A stretch of 64,000 bases of DNA from Pseudoteredinibacter isoporae_A (GTDB lineage Bacteria; Pseudomonadota; Gammaproteobacteria; Pseudomonadales; Cellvibrionaceae), in contig NZ_BAABWJ010000007.1 of assembly GCF_040372805.1 (NCBI RefSeq), forward strand, positions 62,001-126,000, in the 5' to 3' direction. Below are positions 51,465-59,868 of the stretch, piece after piece. Each line of letters begins with the position of its first letter. Positions within the stretch are counted from its first letter, which is position 1. Below the pieces are notes generated by a model, which ran no database searches, had not been told where the DNA came from, and saw nothing but the letters and a program-made list of their open reading frames with translations. Both the position numbers and the translations under genes were made by a program.

Positions 51465-53045
51465 ATGCACAGCAGTGATTACATCATCATTGGCAGCGGC
51501 ATGAATTCATTAGTCTGCGCCGCATTGTTGGCCAAAGCCGGGCATGCAGTCACCGTCCTTGAGCGCAATGAGCATCTGGGCGGCTGTATCAAAACGGAAG
51601 AGATCAGCTTACCCGGTTTCAAACACGAGGTTTTTTCCGCTGTTCACCCTTTGGTCGTTTCCTCCCCAGCCTATGCAGAACTTGCAGACGATCTCCACCG
51701 CCTGGGACTCGAGTATTGCAACAATGACAGCCCTACGGGTGTGGTGCTTCCCGATGGAAGCAGTTTGGTCTTGCAACGAAATCGCGCGAAGAATATCGCC
51801 GCCATGAACGCTTTGTGTCCGGGTGATGGCGATCGTTACCAGGCGGCAATGCAAGCACTGGAAGAAAAATCTGAACTGGTTTTCGGCCTCCTCGGCTCCT
51901 CGCTATGGAGTTTTTCGACACTCAGGCTACTGTTAAAATACAGTTGGAAATTGGGCTTGCAAGGCATGCTTAATTTCATCGCGGATGCCATGGCCAATAC
52001 CCGCAGTTGGCTCGAAAGGGATTTTAACTCGCCATTGTCACGAGCCATGTTAGCGCCCTGGGTTTTGCACGCTGGCCTTGGGCCGGAGTCGTCGTTTTCA
52101 GGTTTAATGAATCAGGTCATGGCATTCAGTATTGAGCAAACCGGCAACCCAATTGTGAAAGGTGGAAATCAGGGCATCGTCGAGGCCTACAAAGCGTTGA
52201 TTGAGGAACACGGTGGCCAGCTCATCTGCCAGCAGGAAGTCTGTCACATTGAATTGAAAAATGCTCGAGCTAACAGTGTGCGGTGTAAGAATGGCGACCG
52301 GTTCTGGGCTGAAAAAGGCGTCATCGCTAACGTTACACCAACGGCGCTTTATCAACAATTACTGCCTGAAAGTTGCCTCCCCCGCGAAGTGATTGAACAG
52401 GCCGCCGCGTATCGATATGGGCGCGGTATGATGATGATCCATATTGCTATGGATGCACCCGCCCAATGGCAGGACCCTGCCATGCAAGACGTGGTTATGC
52501 TGCACGTCACACCGGGATTGGATGCGGTGTCCAAAGCCATTACCGAAGCCGATTGTGGTCTGCTGCCCGATACCGCCACCATCGTGGTTTGCCAACCTGT
52601 CGCTCTGGACCCAAGCCGCGCTCCTGATGGTAAGTGGATATTGTGGATTCAATTACAGGAAATCCCTCAAACCATTAAAGGCGATGTACGCAAGTGTATC
52701 CCCTGCCCTGACGACGGCCGCTGGAACGACACGGTTCGCGAAGCCTACGCTGATCGTATTATCGAACAACTCAGTGCCAACATATTGAACCTGAAATCCG
52801 CCCTGCTTGAACGTGTCGTGTATTCCCCGAAAGACCTGGAACGAGCCAATATTAACCTGCTGCACGGTGATGCCTATTCCGGCGTCTGCCATCTGGATCA
52901 GTTTTTGTTCTGGCGCCCATTGAAAGCCTTAAAAAACCATCAAACACCCGTGAGTAATGTGTATCACATTGGCGCATCAACACACCCGGGGCCGGGGCTG
53001 GGAGGTGGATCGGGTTATCTGCTGGCCAAGTCCCTGATAGGCTGA
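51465..53045 (+). CDS. CrtI/phytoene-desaturase-like FAD oxidoreductase
   Basis: 526 residues from ATG 51465 (GAGGAA eight bases upstream). The N-terminal FAD fold IIGSGMNSLVCAALLAKAG is followed by the LERNEHLGGCIKTEE ribose-binding block, and the C-terminal FAD motif GASTHPGPGLGGGSGYLLA is present. This is the NAD(P)/FAD amine-oxidase-like superfamily that includes carotenoid desaturases and many uncharacterised dehydrogenases. No carotenoid genes are near, so the substrate is more likely that of the neighbouring catabolic genes. It is divergent from the StyA-like gene. Confidence 0.8.
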   Translation: MHSSDYIIIGSGMNSLVCAALLAKAGHAVTVLERNEHLGGCIKTEEISLPGFKHEVFSAVHPLVVSSPAYAELADDLHRLGLEYCNNDSPTGVVLPDGSSLVLQRNRAKNIAAMNALCPGDGDRYQAAMQALEEKSELVFGLLGSSLWSFSTLRLLLKYSWKLGLQGMLNFIADAMANTRSWLERDFNSPLSRAMLAPWVLHAGLGPESSFSGLMNQVMAFSIEQTGNPIVKGGNQGIVEAYKALIEEHGGQLICQQEVCHIELKNARANSVRCKNGDRFWAEKGVIANVTPTALYQQLLPESCLPREVIEQAAAYRYGRGMMMIHIAMDAPAQWQDPAMQDVVMLHVTPGLDAVSKAITEADCGLLPDTATIVVCQPVALDPSRAPDGKWILWIQLQEIPQTIKGDVRKCIPCPDDGRWNDTVREAYADRIIEQLSANILNLKSALLERVVYSPKDLERANINLLHGDAYSGVCHLDQFLFWRPLKALKNHQTPVSNVYHIGASTHPGPGLGGGSGYLLAKSLIG

Positions 53046-53092
53046 ATAGGGAATTGGCCACACATTGACATACCCGGGCCTTTAAGCCAACA

Positions 53093-53128
53093 AACAAGAA
53101 AAGGGGCACATTTGCCCCTTTTCTTGTT
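53093..53128. terminator. Bidirectional terminator, 16-bp stem
   Basis: Perfect arms 53093-53108 and 53113-53128 with a CATT loop. It lies between the convergent CrtI-like gene and the DUF2807 gene and has U-rich tails in both directions within the stem ends. Confidence 0.85.
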
Positions 53129-53169
53129 CTAGATTGCTCGTCTCGTTTCAGGAACGATGCGCGCCGCTT

Positions 53170-53925
53170 TTAGATTGAACGAACGTCACCGCTACCATTA
53201 TCTCGAACCGATACTTTCGGTGAACCCTTATAGCGAATGTCGCCACTGCCAGACACGCCAGCGCTCAACTCTTCGGAAACATTCAGCACAATATCACCCG
53301 AACCATTTACACGAGCTTGAGCACGCTTGGCCTCAATGTTCAGGGCGTCAATGTCACCACTGCCGTTCACCTTGATACGCAGCTCCTTCGCGCTGCCATC
53401 TGCCACGATATCACCACTGCCATTCACCTCCAGTTCCAGATCACCCACATCAATTTCATCCAAACTGATGTCACCAGAACCGTAAACACGGGCAGCAAAA
53501 CCTGACATGGGCTCATCACCGCGGACATCAATATCGCCAGAGCCGTACACTTTGACAGCTTCCAGATCGGGCACCTCAATATCGATTTTGGTTCCAATAC
53601 GAGTGCTGTAACTCTTGTCACTGCCAATCACCAGGGTATCGCCCTTTATGGTGAAACTCACATTGTTCAATAAATTGTCGTCTGTCGTCAGGGTAATTTG
53701 TTGTGATTTTCCAAGGCGAACGACAACATCCGCCGAGGAATTCAAACGTAATTTATCGAAGCTACCAATATCAATACTCTGGGTCGATTTGTTTCCAGAA
53801 CCTTTAATACGGCCAGATTCGTAGGACCAACCTTCACCTTCCAGATCCAAATGAACATGGCAGGCTGACAGGGAAACAGCGGCCAAGGCGATTGCGGCAA
53901 GTTTTGTATAACGACGTAGTTTCAT
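53170..53925 (-). CDS. DUF2807 (GIN-type) lipoprotein with GSGD repeats
   Basis: 251 residues. Lipobox LSAC (Cys22). A single right-handed beta-helix-like domain contains at least seven copies of the NGSGDI/YGSGDI motif, spaced about 18-20 residues apart (about 125-250), the hallmark of DUF2807 auto-transporter head-like proteins. Function is unknown; the repeat is regular and may place Asp side chains in a line on one face. Monocistronic. Confidence 0.85.
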   Translation of the reverse strand: MKLRRYTKLAAIALAAVSLSACHVHLDLEGEGWSYESGRIKGSGNKSTQSIDIGSFDKLRLNSSADVVVRLGKSQQITLTTDDNLLNNVSFTIKGDTLVIGSDKSYSTRIGTKIDIEVPDLEAVKVYGSGDIDVRGDEPMSGFAARVYGSGDISLDEIDVGDLELEVNGSGDIVADGSAKELRIKVNGSGDIDALNIEAKRAQARVNGSGDIVLNVSEELSAGVSGSGDIRYKGSPKVSVRDNGSGDVRSI

Positions 53926-54169
53926 AAGCTTGTCTCTAGCTCTTCTAGTGATTTTCTATTACTGGCTTAGACGAGCCCAACAAACAAAAGGGTTACACTG
54001 ACAGAAATAAATATTTACCTTACATGTAATTCAAAGATATAAAAGCACAGCAGCTAATAACCTTTAGTAACAACGGGAGAAAAAGGCTATTCAAAAAACG
54101 CAGCGATTATTCAAAAAACTCCAGATTCCACGATTTCAGCGTCAGGAGATCTGGCCAGCGCCGGGTCGG

Positions 54170-55192
54170 ATGGGTATATTGCGAGAAAGGCAAAAAGCCT
54201 TAGACAATAATAAGACGGCCGCCGAGATGATCATTCTACCGAAACACCAGCTGTTCCATTCCAACAACCTCGATTATGTGCGAGCCGAAGTGGCTAAGGT
54301 TTACTGTGATCACAAGCTTGGCATGGCCCGAGGCAGCCAACTAAACGCTCGCCACCATCATGCCAAAATGAACAAAATCTCACTTAACTATATGCGCTAT
54401 GGCAATGAAGTAGAGATTGAGCCCGGCGAGCTGGATCGCTTTTTTCTGATCCAGCTTCCCTTAAGTGGGTGGGCCGAAATCAACTCGGGCAAACAAAGCG
54501 TAATCTCCACCGAACACTGTGCGTCGATCCCTTCCCCCAACAAACACTTGTCTATGCGTTGGAGTGACGGTTGCGAACAATTGATGGTGCAGATTTCCCG
54601 TCAGGCCATCGAGCAACAACTCTCCGCCATGATCGCCCGCCCTTTGAACCAGCCACTAGAGTTTGATTTGCTGATGAAAGGCGAGCAACCTAAAGTTCGT
54701 GCCTGGTGGCGCCTGATCGACTATATGCTGACCGAGTTTGAATCCAGCTGCCCCATCAGCAACAGCCCGGCAGCTGAACACATGGAAAAGCTGATCATTA
54801 CGCAACTGCTCCATGCCCAGCAACATAATTACAGTGATGCCCTGCAAGCAAAAGGGCCATCAATCGCGCCCGTCCACGTAAAGAAAGCCGAAGACTATAT
54901 ACGCAATCATATTACTCAGGCGATTACCATCGACGACCTGGTCCGGGAAACTGGTGTCAGCCCGCGCTCTTTGCACGAAGGCTTCCGGAAATTTCGGGGT
55001 CAGAGTCCGCTCAGTTATCTGCGAGCCTTACGCCTTGAACATGCCCGTAAGGATTTGCTGGCCGCCAATGGCGACAGCGTAACATCCATTGCTACCCGTT
55101 GGGGCTTTACTCAACTCGGGCGTTTCTCGGTGACTTACAAAGAAGTATATGGCGAATCGCCATCTGAAACCTTCAAGAAAGCAATTTACTGA
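54170..55192 (+). CDS. AraC-family transcriptional regulator (AraC-binding-like domain)
   Basis: 340 residues (ATG 54170; ATG 54227 is a possible shorter start). The N-terminal half (about 40-220) is the AraC-binding-like domain found in regulators of aromatic catabolism. The C-terminal double HTH (about 240-338) has TIDDLVRETGVSPRSLHEGFRK and the second helix SVTSIATRWGFTQLGRFSV. It is a likely activator of the surrounding monooxygenase, SDR, reductase and receptor genes. Its own upstream region of 244 bp is AT-rich. Confidence 0.85.
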   Translation: MGILRERQKALDNNKTAAEMIILPKHQLFHSNNLDYVRAEVAKVYCDHKLGMARGSQLNARHHHAKMNKISLNYMRYGNEVEIEPGELDRFFLIQLPLSGWAEINSGKQSVISTEHCASIPSPNKHLSMRWSDGCEQLMVQISRQAIEQQLSAMIARPLNQPLEFDLLMKGEQPKVRAWWRLIDYMLTEFESSCPISNSPAAEHMEKLIITQLLHAQQHNYSDALQAKGPSIAPVHVKKAEDYIRNHITQAITIDDLVRETGVSPRSLHEGFRKFRGQSPLSYLRALRLEHARKDLLAANGDSVTSIATRWGFTQLGRFSVTYKEVYGESPSETFKKAIY

Positions 55193-55213
55193 ACTCAATA
55201 TTCACTCATAAAA

Positions 55214-55234
55214 AAACCCACACAAGGTGGGTTT
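55214..55234 (-). terminator. Terminator between AraC regulator and SDR genes
   Basis: An 8-bp stem (AAACCCAC and complement) with a five-base loop. Seven A residues at 55210-55216 give a T run on the minus strand, so it mainly ends the SDR transcript. On the plus strand only TTT follows. Confidence 0.75.
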
Positions 55235-55264
55235 GACAACGGTAGGTCACAATAAGCACAAGAC

Positions 55265-56077
55265 TTAACTGGACTTGGATTCTTCCACCGCATGCATCAT
55301 GGCTGTCATACAGGACTCTGTCGCTTCTGGTCCCAGTGCCGAATACCCGCCATCTACCGGCAATTCCGCACCGGTGATAAAAGAAGCGTGATCGGAACAT
55401 AGAAATAACACCGCGTCGGCCACTTCTTCCGCTTCCACGACACGCCCCAGGGGTTGGTAATTCGCGCACACCTGATCCGCAATATCGCGATTATTTTCGG
55501 TCAAACCCGCTACGGGCACACTCCAGGTAATACCCGCCATTACGGTATTAACTCGAATGTTGTCCTTGGCCATATCCAACGCCATATTGCGGGTTAACTG
55601 ATGAATGGCAGCTTTGGAAACGGGATAAGTCCAACGCTCAGCTTGAGCAATATTGGAAGAGATACTGCCGAAATTCACGACGGCGGCTCCCTCACTCTTG
55701 CATAAATGAGGGTAGGCTTCCCGAACCAAAATAGCATGACCGGTAATATTCGTCTCGAAGGTGTCACGCCATTGCTGGCGACTGGAATTGATTCCTTCAT
55801 CCGCATAGAGCGCCGCTACATTGATGACAAAATCCAATTGACCAAAGGTTTCCAATGTCGCTTCGACCAAGCGTTTGATATCTTCATCCTGTTGTAAATC
55901 GGTCGCGGTAAACGCCGCCAGTTCACCCAATTCAGAGGCCAGAGATTCCCCGACATTAACACTGCGTGCCGCAATCATGACCCTTACGCCCGCTTCGACC
56001 AAAGCACGACTCACCGCTTCACCAATACTGGCAGCTCCGCCAGTTACTATCGCAACTTTACCTTGTAATCCACGCAT
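55265..56077 (-). CDS. Short-chain dehydrogenase/reductase (SDR)
   Basis: 270 residues with GAGGAAA upstream of the ATG. Classical SDR: cofactor loop TGGAASIGEA (12-21), NVAAL in place of NNAG, catalytic Ser138, Tyr151 and Lys155 (YPVSK). The loop residues AARS at 36-39 (Arg at the end of beta 2) favour NADP(H), but this is not certain. The C-terminus is longer than usual. It lies 51 bp after the flavin reductase and is probably co-transcribed with it. Confidence 0.87.
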   Translation of the reverse strand: MRGLQGKVAIVTGGAASIGEAVSRALVEAGVRVMIAARSVNVGESLASELGELAAFTATDLQQDEDIKRLVEATLETFGQLDFVINVAALYADEGINSSRQQWRDTFETNITGHAILVREAYPHLCKSEGAAVVNFGSISSNIAQAERWTYPVSKAAIHQLTRNMALDMAKDNIRVNTVMAGITWSVPVAGLTENNRDIADQVCANYQPLGRVVEAEEVADAVLFLCSDHASFITGAELPVDGGYSALGPEATESCMTAMMHAVEESKSS

Positions 56078-56128
56078 GGTTTTCCTCGCTGTTCTGATTA
56101 AAAATTTGTTATCTTGAAAGCAATTCGT

Positions 56129-57094
56129 TTACGCCGTCCAGGCAATTAATTTGTTCAGTGAAGCTTTCAATTGATGGGCTTCTTCAGCGGTGAACACACC
56201 CAAAGCATCCGCTTCATTGGTTTTAGCGGCTTTCAACATGGGTTCTAACCGTTGCTCACCCGCCTCACTTAAATGAATTCGAGTTTCCTGGTTTTTATAT
56301 TCTCTCTTTAACAACCCCAATGTTTCTAAATGTCGCAGATGCTCATTCACTTCATCTTCTGGCAAGATCGCGTGCTGAACCAGTTCCGTCAATGTGCATC
56401 CAGACGCGCCCCCTAGAGAAGCCAAGACCCGAAATTCATGCTCGTCTAACCCCTGTTCCCGTAGAACCGATTTCAGTTTTTTCATAATGTGCTCGAAACT
56501 CTTACCCACTAAGTAATGCAGATAATCGTCGACAAAGGCGGGGCTCTGGCTGGCGCTTTCACAAGCGTCCTGATTACAAGGGTGGAAGCTCGACACCACA
56601 TAGCGTCCGGAGTGGAACATCAAACCTTTTCGGCCACTGGTATCGAAATCCAACACCTCACCAACAATGATCAGATGATCTCCCCCCTCATAAACATGAC
56701 AGGTACGACACTGAAAACGTGCGGCGCAGCCTTTTAATAAGGGGGCGCCACCCATACCGGATTCAAAATCAATACCCGCAAATTTATCGTCCTGTTGGCG
56801 GGCAAAATGATTCGACAGGGAAACCTGGTCCGCCGCCAGGACATTGACCGCAAAGTATTCAGCGTTTTCATAAACCGGCAAACTGCGAGCGCGCTTATCG
56901 ATACTCCACAACACCAGCGGTGGGTCCAGAGACACCGAATTAAAGCTGCTGGCCGTCGTTCCAACATAACGATTTTTTGATTCATCCAAATCACTTTTCG
57001 CCGTAATAACGGTCACTCCTGTGGCAAAACTGCCAAGAGCCTGACGAAACGCCATGGGATCTATCGTAAAAGTTTTCTGTGCGGTACTGGGCAT
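56129..57094 (-). CDS. Flavin reductase fused to a MarR-like domain (HpaH C1 type)
   Basis: 321 residues from ATG 57094. The N-terminal flavin reductase domain (about 10-170) has FATGVTVITAKS, ASSFNSVSLDPPLVL and GGDHLIIVGEV. The C-terminal winged-helix MarR-like domain (about 195-321) has EFRVLASLGGASGCTLTELVQ and a wing near TRIHLSEAGEQRL. The same fusion and length (315 residues) are known for the Acinetobacter C1 reductase of HPA hydroxylase, where the MarR-like part inhibits the reductase until substrate binds. The partner monooxygenase here is probably the StyA-like enzyme. Confidence 0.87.
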   Translation of the reverse strand: MPSTAQKTFTIDPMAFRQALGSFATGVTVITAKSDLDESKNRYVGTTASSFNSVSLDPPLVLWSIDKRARSLPVYENAEYFAVNVLAADQVSLSNHFARQQDDKFAGIDFESGMGGAPLLKGCAARFQCRTCHVYEGGDHLIIVGEVLDFDTSGRKGLMFHSGRYVVSSFHPCNQDACESASQSPAFVDDYLHYLVGKSFEHIMKKLKSVLREQGLDEHEFRVLASLGGASGCTLTELVQHAILPEDEVNEHLRHLETLGLLKREYKNQETRIHLSEAGEQRLEPMLKAAKTNEADALGVFTAEEAHQLKASLNKLIAWTA

Positions 57095-57399
57095 AGTTTT
57101 GATCTCTTTGTCATTGCACCAATTCGGTCTGACGGCATCTCGGCCAGACATCTCGTCGACCCTATGCCTCAATGCTAGAGGGAGCAGACATTCCTTCGAT
57201 ATGCGAAAAAGGACTCGGTTATGCAGTGCAAGCGGATTCTTGATTCGATCGGTAGAGAGACAAACAGCGGCTGGAAGCGAGGAAATCGCCTAGCACTTTT
57301 TGCATACCCGCTGCAAAAAGCGAATAGTTAATTACATGTGAAGTATTCAAACTCAGGCTCAAGAAAATAAACAATAATGAAATGCCCGAGGATAAAATT
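57095..57399. other. Divergent promoter region of flavin reductase and TonB receptor
   Basis: 305 bases with no gene. The right third is AT-rich and holds the 9-bp inverted repeat listed separately. The two divergent genes belong to one locus, so joint control from here is likely. I could not fix the -10 and -35 elements with confidence. Confidence 0.5.
57297..57321. promoter_or_regulatory. Inverted repeat, candidate operator
   Basis: CTTTTTGCA and its exact complement TGCAAAAAG, separated by seven bases (TACCCGC), 79 bases upstream of the TonB receptor ATG. There is no T tail, so it is not a terminator. The size suits a dimeric regulator such as a MarR-type or TetR-type protein. Confidence 0.45.
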
Positions 57400-59805
57400 A
57401 TGAGCCCACGGCCAAACACGCTCACCAGCGCCATTCAACATGCGTTTTCGAAAACTTTACCTGCAACATCAACCGCCCTCACGATCAGTCTGCTTAGTGG
57501 CGGTACTCTATTGAGCACAGCAATGTCCTCATTCGCACAGGACGGAAAAAACTGGCAAATAGAAGAAGTGACCGTTACCGCACGTAAGCGAGAAGAAAGC
57601 CTTCAAGACACACCAATCGCCGTAACTGCCTTTAGCGGGGAAGGTATGGAAAAACGCGGAATGACTCAGCTGAATGGTATCGCCGCTTACAGCCCGAACA
57701 TGAGTTTCCAGAGTAACCCGAGCTTTGGCGGGGCATCGAATGCAGCATCTATTTACATTCGTGGCGTCGGGCAAAAAGAATTTCTGCCAACCACCGAACC
57801 CGGCGTGGGCCTTTACGTGGATGGCGTGTATATTGCGCGCAGTGTCGGAGCCATTCTGGATCTGGTCGATATTGCCCAGGTAGAAGTCTTGCGCGGCCCG
57901 CAGGGCACGCTGTTTGGCCGCAACACCATCGGAGGCGCGATCAGTATTCGCAGCCAGAAACCGTCGGAAGAACTGTCCGGAAAACTCAGCGCGACCGTCG
58001 GCACAGACAGTAAGCGTGTGATCAAAGCGAGCGTTGATATCCCCTTGAGTGACAATATACTGAGCCGCCTTTCCTTCGCCGACATGCAACAGGATGGTTA
58101 TGTCCAACGCCGCGACGGCCTGGATCTCGGTGATGACAACACCCAGACCGGGCGACTGAACCTGCTGTGGACACCCAGTGATCACAGCGAAGTGAACTTT
58201 TCCCTGGAGTTCTCAAAGGACCGGGAAAACGGTCCGGCCATGAGTTTGATCGGTATTAATCTCGGCAATCCCATCGATCCGGAAACACCCCCCATGGCGG
58301 TGATTCATAATGTGGGCGCCAACGCCGCGGCGGGCGCAACGAACGGCGCTCCCTGTGCCACACCCGATATGCCGATTAATCTGACGGTACCGGCTTGTTA
58401 TGATCTGCGCTATCAGGTGGGCACGGATACCAATCTCGGCACCGCGCCGGCTTTTTCCAACAGCGACTTTATGGCCAGCAATTTAAATGTTGGCCTGGAT
58501 ATCAACGATCAACTGACGTTCAAGTCAATCACCGCATGGCGTGATCTCGATGCCAGTTTTGCCCGCGATGGCGATCATTCCCCTCACAGGGTTTCCCAGT
58601 TTCACGACACCTTGGAACAACGCCAGTTCACACAGGAATTTCAGCTGCTTGGAAATCATTTCGATGACTCGCTAAACTGGATCTTCGGATTGTATTATTT
58701 CAAAGAGGATGGCAATAACGTTAATACCCTGGACTTTGTCATGGCCAACTTTACCAGCGGCGGCCGCTTTGAAAACACGTCCAAAGCGGCGTTTGGTCAA
58801 GCTACCTGGAACGCCAATGACTGGTTCAGTCTAACCATGGGTTTGCGCTATACCGAAGAAGATAAGTCCTTTTCACCCGATCAGGTGATTTTGAATAATT
58901 ATTTTGCGGGCTCCGGGCATCCATTGCTGGACGCGCCCTTTATGCAGGTTGGCACCCGAGTATTACCGCTAGCAACGGACAGCCAGTCAATATCGGAACT
59001 CACCCCCATGATTAACGCCAGCTTCCATATCAATGAGGAGCTGATGATCTACAGCAGTTATTCTGAAGGGTTTAAATCCGGAGGCTTCACCCAACGTGTT
59101 TTCCCACCTCAGGTAGCAGGTTTCACCGCCCCCGCCGGTGCCAGTGATCAGGATTTGATTCCTGACTTTGCCCCTGAGTTTGTAGAAGTGTACGAAATCG
59201 GCGCCAAGTACTCCGGGCTCGATGGCCGTCTGCGCTTGAATGGCGCCGTTTTTCACACCAATTACGACGATCTACAGGTCCAGGTTTTCACCAGTGTCGC
59301 TCCGGTAACCAAAAACGCTGCTTCCGCAAAAATTACCGGTTGGGAATTGGAGCTGCAATGGTTGCCCGCCGAGAGCTGGTTAATCGAAGCGAGCTATGGT
59401 TACCTCAACGCCCGCTACGATGACATTGCCTTTGATGAAACGTTTATTCGCGCTGATAACGAGTTCGAACGTGTTCCAGAAAAAACGGCCAGCCTGGCGG
59501 TCAACCACGATTGGGATCTGGGCGACGCAGGTACGCTAAGCGCTCGGATCGATTGGTCATATCGATCAAAAGAATACATGGATTCCTTTAACACCGAGCT
59601 GATTGCCCAACCCAGCTATGATTTGATCAATGCCAATGTAAACTGGAGCAGTGCAGATGAGCAATGGGACCTTATGCTCGCATTGAAAAACCTCAGTGAC
59701 GAGCGGTATTTGATGACTGGAATCATCGGCGATGCTTTTCAAACTTACGAAGGCATTTATAACCGTGGTCGGGAGTTCAGTCTGACAGCCCAGTATCATT
59801 TTTAA
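57400..59805 (+). CDS. TonB-dependent outer-membrane receptor
   Basis: About 801 residues from ATG 57400 (GAGGA nine bases upstream). A long signal peptide ends near SFA|QD. The TonB box EEVTVTARKRE comes next, then the plug domain (about 60-170) with YIRGVGQ, VDGVYIARS and VEVLRGPQGTLFGRNTIGG. A 22-strand barrel finishes with an aromatic last strand FSLTAQYHF. The sequence style is that of receptors abundant in sphingomonads and Cellvibrionales, often near catabolic genes for hydrophobic compounds. Ligand unknown; neighbours suggest an aromatic or sterol-like substrate. Confidence 0.92.
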   Translation: MSPRPNTLTSAIQHAFSKTLPATSTALTISLLSGGTLLSTAMSSFAQDGKNWQIEEVTVTARKREESLQDTPIAVTAFSGEGMEKRGMTQLNGIAAYSPNMSFQSNPSFGGASNAASIYIRGVGQKEFLPTTEPGVGLYVDGVYIARSVGAILDLVDIAQVEVLRGPQGTLFGRNTIGGAISIRSQKPSEELSGKLSATVGTDSKRVIKASVDIPLSDNILSRLSFADMQQDGYVQRRDGLDLGDDNTQTGRLNLLWTPSDHSEVNFSLEFSKDRENGPAMSLIGINLGNPIDPETPPMAVIHNVGANAAAGATNGAPCATPDMPINLTVPACYDLRYQVGTDTNLGTAPAFSNSDFMASNLNVGLDINDQLTFKSITAWRDLDASFARDGDHSPHRVSQFHDTLEQRQFTQEFQLLGNHFDDSLNWIFGLYYFKEDGNNVNTLDFVMANFTSGGRFENTSKAAFGQATWNANDWFSLTMGLRYTEEDKSFSPDQVILNNYFAGSGHPLLDAPFMQVGTRVLPLATDSQSISELTPMINASFHINEELMIYSSYSEGFKSGGFTQRVFPPQVAGFTAPAGASDQDLIPDFAPEFVEVYEIGAKYSGLDGRLRLNGAVFHTNYDDLQVQVFTSVAPVTKNAASAKITGWELELQWLPAESWLIEASYGYLNARYDDIAFDETFIRADNEFERVPEKTASLAVNHDWDLGDAGTLSARIDWSYRSKEYMDSFNTELIAQPSYDLINANVNWSSADEQWDLMLALKNLSDERYLMTGIIGDAFQTYEGIYNRGREFSLTAQYHF

Positions 59806-59813
59806 CTGTGCAA

Positions 59814-59851
59814 ACACAAAGAAGCCCAGTAAATACTGGGCTTCTTTGTGT
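59814..59851. terminator. Bidirectional hairpin between TonB receptor and tviB
   Basis: Arms 59814-59830 and 59835-59851 are perfectly complementary (17 bp) with a four-base loop. The CTTCTTTGTGT end serves as a U-rich tail on the plus strand. The position between convergent genes supports a shared terminator. Confidence 0.8.
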
Positions 59852-59868
59852 CAAACCATTCGAAACAT

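Noticed and set aside
53170..53925. CRISPR-like regular repeats seen at DNA level
   Set aside because: The repeats are in frame within a protein-coding gene (GSGD motifs) and vary at DNA level; they are protein repeats, not an array.
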